The notes under the pieces: generated by a model
What the model saw: only the letters and a program-made list of their open reading frames with translations
What the model was told of the DNA's origin: nothing
The model's database searches: none
Shown: piece after piece, positions 55,533 through 64,000 of the stretch
Numbering within the stretch: position 1 is the stretch's first letter
Layout: every line of letters begins with the position of its first letter
Translations under genes and position numbers: made by a program
Assembly: GCA_036898135.1 (NCBI GenBank)
Contig: CM072516.1
Location: forward strand, 24,217,244 to 24,281,243
Source of the DNA: Oncomelania hupensis
Taxonomy: Eukaryota > Mollusca > Gastropoda > Littorinimorpha > Pomatiopsidae
DNA length: 64,000 bases
Reading direction: 5' to 3'

Positions 55533-56660
55533 TATGACATAATGGAGGTTCCCCCCTCTTTCCGTAATAAGCTCTTTGGATTCAGCATGCAAACGGCTAT
55601 AAATAACAGCCAATCAGAGCCGGTATGATTCCCCCGGATAGTCGCAACTGTAAAAATGCTACTGTATAAGCATACGGCGCCTCACATCAGAAGTACGTTC
55701 TTAAGTCTCAAAACAAGTATCCCCATTTTCCCATCTAAAATGGTTAAGTAATGTCCCTTTGACAAAATCACATCATTTTTGATGTCATACAAGCGATTTA
55801 ACAAATTATTTTCCATGAAACCATCAAAAACGTTTCGTGAACTTTCACCTTTGCGTACTAATGAGAGCATAAACTGCCGACGTCACGGACAGAAAACACT
55901 TTCACAACGAAAATCACTCGCTTCCCAAAGATCTCTACTTACAACGACGGAATAGCTATAATTACCGGGCATGCAGTGTCATGATGTAAAACAATTAAAG
56001 TAGCTTAGCAATCACAAGTACTTCATATCAATTCTTCAAACGGTTACTGTGATAAACTGCAAAGAGTTATGTACATGTACACACTTTGGAAGAGAACAAT
56101 CGCTTACGAAGATAAGACAAAAATCTAGCACAAACGCAACATTAATCTAAAAGCATCTCTGGGAAACAAACCAGTCTGAGTATCCTCAGGTGGTCAAAAT
56201 GTTAGAAAAGGGTGCAAATTCAAACCCACATTACCTGACTGAGGAGAAAAAGAATTCTTACGACGGTTTGGCATTTAAACATCCGTAAAGGCATGAAACT
56301 AATCGACAAAAACCAGAATCGTACACAGCATTAACACTCCTAAATGCATGCGTGCCAAGTGTAATTCATTACTTTAAAGTAGAGCTTTGTACTGACCGCA
56401 AGCCTGCCTTAAACGTGTGACATTGGATTCACTCGAAAATGGAACATGACAAAAATTTGATTATTAAAAAAAATTGGTTCATGAGAAATCAACACTAAAT
56501 TAGAAATATAGTGCTATATTCTGTGCGCCGCTCACAAAACCCGTGGACTACACTTTCAAAATTCGTTCTTCCCCAGTAATATTTTTGAGTATCAACTTTG
56601 AAAATAACAGGCAAATCTAATTCACCCTCGGCCAGAGGTGAGAGCCATTCTCATATTGCT
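55533..56660. other. Unassigned sequence
   Basis: One minus-strand frame (55870-55682, 62 codons, MLSLVRKGESSRNVFDGF) looks mildly protein-like, but no family was recognised and no splice pair could be fixed. Confidence 0.35.
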
Positions 56661-56670
56661 TGGAAGTGGT

Positions 56671-56877
56671 TGTTGTTGTTGTTGTTGTTTGTAGATTATA
56701 GTCACACGACACTTTCGCATATAGGTGACTACTGGACCGATTTATACTGACACCAGCGGGCCAGTTGTTGGTAAAGGGGAAAATAATATGATCACACGTT
56801 GACCAATCCGGGATTCGAACCAGCGACCTTTCGGTTACTAGCAAGACGCTCTTACCAACTGAGCTACCCGGCCCCTC
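56671..56877 (-). mobile_element. 207-bp tRNA-derived SINE with (CAA)n tail and 10-bp TSD
   Basis: TSD TGGAAGTGGT at 56661-56670 and 56878-56887. On the minus strand it begins with a tRNA-like head: A box TAGCTCAGTTGGTAAGAGC, B box GGTTCGAATCC. It ends in CAACAACAACAACAAC. The anticodon arm is intact-looking, but the acceptor stem does not close properly, so this is a SINE rather than a working tRNA gene. Confidence 0.85.
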
Positions 56878-57129
56878 TGGAAGTGGTGTGTTTATCTCAG
56901 CTATTTCTGAGAAAGAGAAACTCGCGGTCGACGACATGCTACGTAGATGGATGGAATGATCCAGATAACACTTTATTTAGCCAAGCGACAAATTTACAAT
57001 ATCACTGTTACTGACTTAATCTCTGACCTTACCCTGCACTACGTACTCACTCTTTCGCCTCTCTCTCCCTGTCTGACTTTCTATAACACAGTACAGTCTG
57101 CGTCAATAATCAAAACATCCACACACTAC

Positions 57130-57424
57130 TCGAAGGTCGATTGGGCAACACAGATGATCGTTTAACCAGCGTACTCCGTCTTTCTCTTTTCTCAGAAAGC
57201 AAACCTCATGGTCAAAGCCAGTCCATTCTCGAATGTTGTCCTCCCACCTCCCTATCCGTCTCCCTCCTCCTCTGCCTACCCTCCCCCCTCCCCACCCCTT
57301 TGCACCGCGCCCTGCAGGATGGTCCCTGCAAGGCCCGATCGATTAGATGTTCTGTTGACGCGTGCGCGACGGTCCGTCCGACTCCGCCGCCGGCGATGCG
57401 CTGAGTACAGGAAATGCCCAGAAG
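57130..57424 (-). pseudogene. RTE-type LINE 3' fragment
   Basis: The minus strand reads LLGISCTQRIAGGG, TILQGAVQRG and QRRRETDREVGGQHSRMDWL. This is the C-terminal end of the same RTE-type LINE seen at 21702-22045 and 31750-32010, diverged and GC-richer. Confidence 0.75.
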
Positions 57425-57825
57425 TCCTCTGCAGCACCCCATCCCCATGCCCTGCACTCCACACACACACAAACAAAAATGATACATACATCTAAATAGA
57501 CATACTCTCCACGCACTTAACACAGGCGATTAAAGTATTGCAATAAAATAGTTGAGCCATGTAAGACAACATTAGATTAAATGTAAAGAACAATTTAGAA
57601 TAAGACAATACAATTAAAATTGACTTTTAATTATCTAGAATTTACATAAGTTTTAATACGGAAGTTTGATGACATTCGAAATATCTAGGTATCTTCTCTA
57701 TGCCCGCAGCTGCTCCCACTTACCCAACCAATGTACTACACAGTCGTATACCTAGTTAACATACTATCAATATTGCACATTGAAGATCACAGGTTTAAAG
57801 GTGCTGTTGCAACTAAAAGTTAGTT
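57425..57825. other. Unassigned AT-rich sequence
   Basis: Nothing recognised apart from a short CA run near 57462. Confidence 0.4.
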
Positions 57826-57827
57826 AT

Positions 57828-58078
57828 TAATTGCTTACAGGGTCCAGCGGACTGCAAAGAGGCGAATCAGGACCACAAAATCAGGACTATAACTTGGTTG
57901 AGAGAGGACTCACCCATGAGCCGGTCACTTTACATAAAGACATCCCACGCAGGGGACGCTGATGCTATAATCTAATTTATCGAACCCCCGTTTACCAAAA
58001 CAAAATAGAATATGAACATCATTATAAAATATCAACAAAACACAAACATATAAAATGCCTACATTGCTAAATCATAAT
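57828..58078 (-). repeat. Interspersed repeat R1, copy 4 (3' part, diverged)
   Basis: Shares GGTCCAGCGGACT, AAAGACATCCCACGCAGGGG and ATAAAATGCCTACATTGCTA with copies 1 and 2. Its right end abuts a gypsy fragment. Confidence 0.8.
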
Positions 58079-58742
58079 GTAGCCCAGCGGAGCATTTGAC
58101 TCCCGCCTCTCGGCCACCACCTTGAGAATACGGCCCGAAGTCCTGGAGCGTACGGTTGAAACGCTCGCACTGTCGATTTTCCTCAGGGTGGTAAGGAGTT
58201 GTGTGCGACTTGCTGATGCCGTAGGATGCGCACAGCTCCTTGATCAACTTGGACTCGAAGTCTCGACCCTGGTCGCTGTGGATTCTCTCTGGAACGCCGT
58301 ATTTCTAGAACCAGTCGCTGACTAGGACTTTGGCCATCGTCTGTGCTTCCTGGTTGCGAGTTGGAACAGCCTGGGTGGACATGGAGAAAACGTCCGAAAG
58401 GATGAGAACGTTCTCTCGGCCGTCGATTGCAGACTCCAGTCTGGTGAAGTCGATGGCCAATATCTGCAGAGGGCGACTCGCCAGGACAGGAGTCGACGTG
58501 GTCTTGAGGAGTACAGGACGTCGACTGATGATGCAGGTGTTGCAGTTGGCCACGTATTGCTTGACATCGCTGTGCATGTCCGGCCAGTAAACTCTTGGTC
58601 GCAGGAGTGTTATGGTGCGCTCCAAACCCTGATGTCCCAACATGTTGTGGATTGCTGCAAGGACATCTGGCCGCAAGGAACTTTGTATCACCAGTTGGTC
58701 CCATCTACCCTGGATTTGATCTGTCACCTGGCGATACAGCAC
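58059..58742 (-). pseudogene. Integrase core of gypsy fragment C
   Basis: H2C2 zinc module HNMLGHQGLERT ... NCNTC (about 58640-58540). First D in LAIDFTRLE (about 58450), then a frame break near 58305, then [20 protein letters not shown] (58247 frame). The core ends abruptly at about 58080 at the repeat boundary. Confidence 0.8.
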
Positions 58743-59307
58743 GCCATCTTTGCAGGTCAGCCGTTGATGTTGCTTGAGTAGCAGTCGACGGCTGTCCCAG
58801 GTGGAGGCTTGTTGGACCAGGCTGCCAACACCGGCTGGATTCCAGTGTCCTCGAGCTGCTTCTGACGGAGGTTCTCGGATGACCTTTGCGGGATGTTAAA
58901 ATCTGAGCAGCCGTGTCGTAATGCGCAAGACGATTCAGTTCAGGAAGTGGTTGGATATCAGTAATCTGTACATGCTGCTGTTGACAGGTCGTTGACATCT
59001 CGCAAGCATGTGCCACTTCTCTAGGCACCGGAGTCGACGTTGCGTGAAGTGGCAGGCGAGACAGCGCCTCAGCCAGGTTGGTGACACCGAGCCGATACTT
59101 GACGTCAAAGTTGAACTGCGACAGTTGTGACGCCCACCGCTGCTCGATGGCTCCAAGTTTGGCTGTTTTGAAGTGGACCAGCGGGTTGTTGTCGGAGAGG
59201 ATAGGGAAGGTTGCCCCGATGAGATAATCTCGGAACTTCTCGGTTATGGCCCACAGACGGGAGTACCAACAACTGGTGAGAGCCGCCGAGACCAGGACTA
59301 GACTCAC
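58743..59307 (-). pseudogene. RNase H and connection region of gypsy fragment C
   Basis: WAITEKFRDYLIGATFPILS and DNNPLVHFKTAKLGAIEQRW, followed by ASQLSQFNFDVKYRLGVTNL, is a typical gypsy RNase H C-terminus (usual EKFRDYL..., SDNNPL, RWA..L..F.F...YR.G..N..AD.LSR). The upstream RT is not present. Confidence 0.85.
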
Positions 59308-59781
59308 CGACCAAAGAGCCGCTGACCATCCCTTGGCCGTTGGAGACTACGTCTACACTAGAAACCGAGTGATGGGTCGAAACAAGATCCAGAACTTCTG
59401 GCGATCTGAGCTGCATCGCGTCACCACCCGCCAAATTCCCGCCCGCGCGTCTACACTATCCAGCCAGTAGCAGGTGGGCAAGGGCGGGTGGTGAATAGAA
59501 GAGATCTTCAACCCGTGGGTCAGCACTTCGATCTGCTTATCCAACCTACTGACCCACCGGAGACCATACCTTCTAGCGAGAGCGACAAGGAAGGTGAGCC
59601 TGAGACCTGGATGGGAACCTTCCCTGACTCTCTCCCTCCTACCATGTTCACCACCAACTGCAACGGGCCAGCCTCTGCATTGGAGCCAGCACCTTTGGTG
59701 CAGGCACCCCCAGCGCCGATGGCCGCCCCAGCAAGAACTTCAACGATTGATCTTCGGCGTTCGGCACGACTGGCAAAATAG
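59246..59781 (+). pseudogene. Integrase C-terminus of gypsy fragment C, inverted
   Basis: LAVGDYVYTRNRVMGRNKIQ followed by FWRSELHRVTTRQ is the C-terminal module that normally follows the DDE core. A stop at 59468-59470 separates it from a proline-rich tail (59488-59781) ending in LRRSARLAK. It lies on the opposite strand from the rest of the element. Confidence 0.75.
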
Positions 59782-59790
59782 ACAAAAAAG

Positions 59791-60069
59791 TAAAGGTAGG
59801 CCATATTTGTTTTAAATGTGTAGGCCAACATGCATTTTTATAGTTTGCGCCTAGAGACATTTAGATAGACATATAGGTTTAGAAATGAAATTTCATTGTG
59901 CCACAATCAAGAATAGTTGGAAAGATAGGTTGTGCCGATATATCTGTGTAAGAGACATATAGAAGAAGCAAACGTTTTCACGAACTTTGTGCCAGGACAG
60001 AGAAGACATTTGTGTTTTGGATGCGTTTATTAATAGATTAGTGTTTGTTTTGTAACTTAATAATGAAGT
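59791..60069. other. Unassigned sequence
   Basis: AT-rich; could be 3' untranslated or LTR sequence of gypsy fragment C. Confidence 0.3.
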
Positions 60070-60207
60070 CTTCGTTGTGCCACTACAACAACGCAAAATC
60101 AAATCAAAGATTTTATACACTCTATTATTGCCTGCTTTGCAAAATAAAACGATCAAATCTATCGCGCGCGTCCCACACGCACCATCGTGCTTGTCTCAAA
60201 CGTAACA
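60070..60207 (+). repeat. Partial LTR (3' end) of the Gmr1-like copy 1 family, opposite to copy 2
   Basis: Matches the end of the 8483-9059 LTR (AACGCAAAATCAAATCAAAG; TTTGCAAAATAAAACGATCA; TATCGCGCGCG) and ends CGTAACA at 60207. It is oriented plus whereas the adjacent element is minus, so it is probably a separate insertion. Confidence 0.75.
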
Positions 60208-60319
60208 TAACCACAAGAAGAAATTTACTTAATTTCTTTCAACAACGTTGAGACGCAATGAACAAACAAAGTCCAGAATTAAAACTTATTTCAGTCTGTC
60301 TGGATATTGTCGGTATTCT

Positions 60320-60835
60320 CTACTCACACACTCTGCTGAGAAAGTCCACACCAACATTGTCTGATCCTTTAATAGATTCTACTCGCATGTTAAAGTTCAG
60401 CAAGTACATAGCCCACCTCATGATGTGACTGTTCACAAACTGGGCAGAGTTCAAATGGGTTAGCGGTTTGTGATCAGTCTGTAGCACGAACTTCACTCCT
60501 TGAAGGTACAGTTCGAACTTCCGGATTCCCCATATGATGGCAAGGCACTCTTTCTCCATTGTCGAGTAATTTTTCTCAGCCCTCGACAGCTTCTTGCTGG
60601 CGTAACTGAACGGAAATAGTTTTCCCTCCGTGTTCTTGCATCAGTATGGCGCCGATGCTTTCGTCTGCTGCGTCTGTTCTTAGGACGAATTCCTTGGAAG
60701 TGTCGGGCAGTCGTAGCACAGGATCCTTCGAAAGGAGGTCGCGCAAAGTCTGGTATGCCTTCTAGAATTCTCTTAAGACGGTTTCACCCCACTTGATTAG
60801 GACAGCCTTTCCGCACCAGGTCCGACAAGGATGCT
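60320..60835 (-). pseudogene. RNase H of Gmr1-like copy 2
   Basis: MEKECLAIIWGIRKFELYLQ and [18 protein letters not shown], then DNVGVDFLSR, is gypsy RNase H. The upstream part (60835-60560) is in shifted frames. The end, VGVDFLSR, matches the VGADYLSR end of the young element at 44942, showing that RNase H is the last domain in this family. Confidence 0.85.
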
Positions 60836-61699
60836 GGCGGAGTAGTTCGGTACGAACTCCCTGTAATATCCAGCCAACCCCAGGAAAGATCGCACCTGCT
60901 TCTTTGTTTGGGGACGTGAAGCGTTCAGAATCTTGGTGACGTTTTCTAGTAAAAGCCCCATTTGTCCTTCTTTCAGCGAATGGCCGATAAAGTCGACGTT
61001 GTCAGTTCCAAGAATACACTTGCTGGGTCTCACGGTCAGGTTAGCTTCTGTAAGACGATAAAACAGCTCCCTCAAGGTCTGCAGATGCTCCTTCCAGGTC
61101 TGGGTGTGGACTAGCAGGTCGTCCCAGTAACACACGACGTTGTCCACCCGGTTGAGCATCTTCTTCATTCCTCTCTTCAGGGTAGCGCCGCTGTTAACCA
61201 TGCCAAAAGGCATCCTCAGGCATTCGTACGTCCCATCAGGAGTTATGAAAGCAGTCTTTGGTATGTCCTGTTGACGCACGGGGACTTGCCAATAACCCTT
61301 GCTGAGGTCAATCTTTGAGAAGATTTTACTCCGCGATAATTGGCGGAAGAGGCCAGCTGCAGTAGGCATCGGATCGGGGTCGAAGACGGTGATCTTATTA
61401 ACCTTCCTGTAGTCGATACATACTCTGTTGCTCCTGTCCTTCTTCTTCACGACCACGACGGGGGACGCGTAGGGGGAACTGGACTCCATGATGATGCCCA
61501 TCCTCAGCATCTCATCGATGTTTTTCTTCAAGGATTCACGGGCCTTGAAAGGGATCGGGAAGGGTTTGGATCGAACGGGAATATTTGAAGTGAAGTAGAC
61601 TTCATGTTCGACCAAAGTCGTAGAGCCTGGGACATCACTGAAGCTATGGGAAAACTCGTCCATAAGGTCCTTGAGCTCCAACTTTTGACCCTCCGTCAA
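60797..61699 (-). pseudogene. Reverse transcriptase of Gmr1-like copy 2
   Basis: 300 residues, uninterrupted: SSPYASPVVVVKKKD, CIDYRKVN, KIDLSKGYWQVPV, MPFGMVNSGATL, catalytic YWDDLLVHT, FIGHSLKEGQMG, VRSFLGLAGYYREFVPNY. It continues properly past FIGHS, where copy 1 is rearranged. YWDD instead of YIDD/YVDD is shared with copy 1. Confidence 0.9.
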
Positions 61700-61705
61700 G
61701 CTTGG

Positions 61706-62240
61706 TCATAGCTTAACATCATCAATGCCTTCTTTGCTGTGGAAGTCTCCCAGTTCCAACAGTTCCTCGCTGTCAAAGCTGTCGTCAATCACAGCTGCTG
61801 TTGCTGCGTGTACAGTCTCCGATGGTCTTTCCACGTACAGCTTAAGGAGGTTGGCGTGGTATATCTTGGAATGCTGACCGACCTTCACATTGTAGTCATT
61901 GATCCCCACCACGGTCTCCACTTCGTACGGGCCTTTCCACTGCATCGGCAACTTATTGTGATCTGTAGGTAGCAGCACCAGCACTTTGTTGCCAGGTTTG
62001 AACTTCCTGTTCACAGCCCTACGATCACTTGGCGCCTTAGGGGTAACGGTACCGAGACTTGACGTAGTGGTTTCCCTCCGTTGACCCTCGGGTGCTGGAA
62101 GATTCGGTACAGGATCTTGGCCTTCACCTCGAAATAGACCGTGCCACTGCCCTTGGTCACGTGGTCTTGGCGGTTCCTGTACTTGGTTAGAGTACTATCA
62201 GCTTCCTGGAGCTGGATCAGCTTATCTCTGTCCACAATAG
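61706..62240 (-). pseudogene. Integrase remnants of Gmr1-like copy 2 (core deleted)
   Basis: 62235-62015 matches the N-terminal arm (QLQEADSTLTKYRNRQDHVT, YRIFQHPRVNGGKP) up to LPLRRQV. The following frame 62014-61706 starts at MNRKFKPGNKVLVLLP and contains QWKGPYEVETVVG. About 860 bp of H2C2 and DDE sequence present in copy 1 (about 6300-7165) is missing at the join near 62028. Confidence 0.85.
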
Positions 62241-62288
62241 GAACTTTGAGCTGTCGGCGACCTTCAGTGGCGTAGACGTCTTGTCTCT

Positions 62289-62890
62289 CTAGGCCTGAGC
62301 CCTGGTAGTAACAGCACCGACGATCTCGGATCCGCAGGGCTGAACCGGAGTAGCCACACTGTCCCGTAGCAGCTCTGAAAGGTCGCCATCATGAAACAGC
62401 AATGGATCCTCCTCCACAACTTCGATGCGTTGGGTTGAGGCAGGACTCCATTCTGAATCGGGATCGTCGGGTCGTCTCGCGCCGTTGATATGCCCGATCA
62501 TCAAATCATACAGCGGCTTCTTCAGGCAAACCGCTTCTACTTCGCCTATGTAGATAGGGGTGCTGACCTGAATCTTCGCAACTGGCGCTCTCACACATTT
62601 GCTGTCGGCCATGAGTGTCCATTTAGAATCGCCAGTGAACTGTTCTTTAGCGATTAGGTCTTCTCTGACGATGACCCCACTGCAGCCCGAGTCTCTTAGG
62701 ACAGTCACTTCATGATTTCCGACGCGTTCCTTGGAAAAAGGCATGTTCTGGACGGTCACAGCTGCTCTGGCGACGACGGGGATGGATTTCCCGTTGGCAA
62801 GGAGTTAGCCATCGGTCATGCACTCTTACACGTCCACAGGAGTAGCTGTGCGCTCGGTCTCACTCGGAAGAATGACGCTCCCGCCGCACA
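62289..62890 (-). pseudogene. Protease region of Gmr1-like copy 2
   Basis: 62759-62289 frame: EVTVLRDSGCSGVIVREDLI (active site DSG), IQVSTPIYIGEVEAVC, ending AVTTRAQA at a stop near 62291. It reads through the place where copy 1 has a stop. Confidence 0.8.
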
Positions 62891-62949
62891 CTTGATGGTC
62901 AGATCTACTGGTTTGCCGTTGATTGGAGAAACGCCTCTGTCGGTTGCCC

Positions 62950-63964
62950 ACCGCTGCGTTGTCCTTATTGCTCTGCTGTCCGCTATTTCTGTTTTAAGGG
63001 CAGTTGGCAGCTCTGTGGTCTGTAGCGTTGCAGATGAAACGGACTCTTAAATGCCCTTTCCTGGAAGGTGGCGTGGAGTCCGTGTGTCTCTGGCTCGTCT
63101 GACTTCCCTGGATCTGGTTCCCATGGTTTCCAGGCTTCTGAAAATGTTTCGTCGCCTTGGGTGGCCCCAGGGTCTTCCCGTGAGCGAAGAGATATCTTTC
63201 AGCAGCCTCAGTCACATCTTTAAGCGTCTGCAGCTTTTGTAATTCCAAGTGGGTCGCCAGGTCCTTGTGACAGGCATTGAGAAATTGTTCCTTCAAGATC
63301 AGGTCATGGAGACTGTCGTAAGACTTCCCTTCGCCTGATAATTCCACCCACTTGTGTAAGTATGACGACAGGCGCTCCACAAATTGCTTTGGCGTCTCGT
63401 CTGACTGAGGCCGGCATTCACGAAAGCGTTTACGGTAGCCCTTCTCTGTGAAGCTGTAGCAATGCAATAGGGCCTCTTTCAAGACGTCGTAGTCTTTGGC
63501 GTCAGTGTTCGACAGTGTGGTGTAGACGTCGAGCGCCTTCCCCGTCAGTAGTGCGCTGAGTATGATCGCCCAGTCTTGACGTTGCCTTTAGCGATTTCGG
63601 CGAACCTTTCGAACCTCGCCAGATAGCTGTCGATCTGGTCCTTCCCGTCGACCAACGCTGGCAACTTTGGAGCCTTGTGGTCGCTGATAACGTGTGGCGC
63701 ATGCTGATTGATTTGGATACGCGCCAACTCTAGCTGGTACTGACGCTCGCCTCTTTCTTCTCGCCGACGCAGTTCTTCTTTTTCTTGCCGCTGCTGTTCA
63801 GTTTCTCTTTCTTCACGCCGTCGCTGGTCTTCTAATTCTCTTTCTTCACGGCGGCGTTGCTCTTATAATTCTCGTTCTTGTATTCTCTCCTGAGATTTGA
63901 CGTACTCCCTCAGCTGCTTGCCTTTTAGATTCAGTTCAACCCCTTTCTGCCAGGAGTCAGCCAT
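62950..63964 (-). pseudogene. gag of Gmr1-like copy 2
   Basis: ATG at 63964 (MADSWQKG), a charged repeat of the REERELEDQRR type, LARIQINQHAPHVISDHKAP (63727 frame), then 63482-62994 with LLHCYSFTEKGYRKRF and the knuckle FICNATDHRAANCP (first cysteine position reads R). Frameshifts near 63545 and a stop in the charged repeat near 63864. Confidence 0.8.
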
Positions 63965-64000
63965 CTTGATGCTTTTCTGGAAAGTTCTTGACTATGCTGC

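Larger units (their letters stand above)
58079..59790 (-). mobile_element. Ty3/gypsy fragment C with internal inversion
   Basis: Minus strand: RNase H/connection (59307-58705, FRDYLIGATFPILSDNNPLV, VTNLAEALSRLP) and integrase (58742-58305, IHNMLGHQGLERTITLLRP, CNTCIISRRP, LAIDFTRLES; then 58247-58059, [20 protein letters not shown]). Plus strand: the integrase C-terminus (59246-59470, AHRREYQQLVRAAE, NKIQNFWRSELHRV) and tail (59488-59781, ending LRRSARLAK). So the C-terminal piece is inverted and sits beside RNase H. Confidence 0.8.
60228..64000 (-). mobile_element. Gmr1-like Ty3/gypsy retrotransposon, copy 2 (partial, decayed)
   Basis: Very similar to copy 1. Minus-strand order: gag (63964 downward), protease (62759-62289), start of integrase (62235-62011), GPY/F tail (62014-61706), RT (61699-60797), RNase H (about 60790-60320), 3' UTR (to 60228). 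The integrase DDE core is deleted: LPLRRQV at 62015-62030 is followed directly by sequence of the C-terminal module. The 5' LTR lies outside the window. Confidence 0.85.

Noticed and set aside
56800..56877. tRNA gene on the minus strand
   Set aside because: A and B boxes are good, but the acceptor stem does not close and the sequence continues into a TSD-flanked SINE body with a CAA tail.

Overview
This window is eukaryotic: spliced exons with GT/AG borders, LINEs, tRNA- and 5S-derived SINEs, LTR elements with target-site duplications (TSDs), TA-flanked DNA transposons and long microsatellites. The mix (Ty3/gypsy elements of the Gmr1 type, an I-group LINE, RTE-type LINEs, an AIG1/GIMAP-type GTPase) suggests an invertebrate, most likely a mollusc. 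The mollusc assignment is inference and could not be checked here.

Two host-like genes are visible, both on the minus strand. (i) At 1-2155 a two-exon YqaJ-type nuclease gene with a SWIM zinc finger runs off the left edge. A same-orientation LTR fragment lies 67 bp upstream of its start codon. (ii) Three phase-matched exons at 34078-33688, 24703-24551 and 22440-22256 encode a shortened macro (ADP-ribose-type) domain followed directly by an AIG1/GIMAP P-loop. This predicts a macro-AIG1 fusion protein. Its introns are packed with transposons and the rest of the GTPase was not found.

Layout. 2.2-9.06 kb: LTR fragments and a decayed Gmr1-like Ty3/gypsy element (copy 1, plus strand) with integrase upstream of RT. 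A solo LTR is nested in its 5' LTR. 9.06-13.6 kb: a second, conventional-order gypsy element (minus) carrying a 192-bp MITE and a 296-bp SINE with a 5S-like head. 13.6-32 kb: three broken copies of one RTE-type LINE, one split by a 1,156-bp solo LTR. Between them lie a long-TIR element, a pogo-like TIR element and an inverted-repeat element containing another LINE. 32-39.6 kb: LINE scraps, a tRNA SINE, a 1.6-kb LTR-like unit and long microsatellites. 39.6-46.4 kb: a complete young LTR element with 1.39-kb LTRs, 5-bp TSD, tRNA-Pro-type primer site and one uninterrupted gag-PR-INT-RNase H ORF that lacks reverse transcriptase. 46.6-52.05 kb: an intact-looking I-group LINE (minus) with an SGNH-esterase ORF1 and an EN-RT-RNase H ORF2. 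52.5-55.5 kb: a pogo/Tigger-like element that keeps only the DNA-binding part of its transposase. 56.6-60.2 kb: a SINE, LINE fragments and a gypsy fragment with an internal inversion. 60.2-64.0 kb: Gmr1-like copy 2 (minus), running off the right edge.

The three Gmr1-like elements have lost different enzyme modules: copy 1 lacks RNase H, copy 2 lacks the integrase core, and the young element lacks RT. This suggests mobilisation in trans. The macro-AIG1 gene and the RT-less young element are the most interesting objects here.
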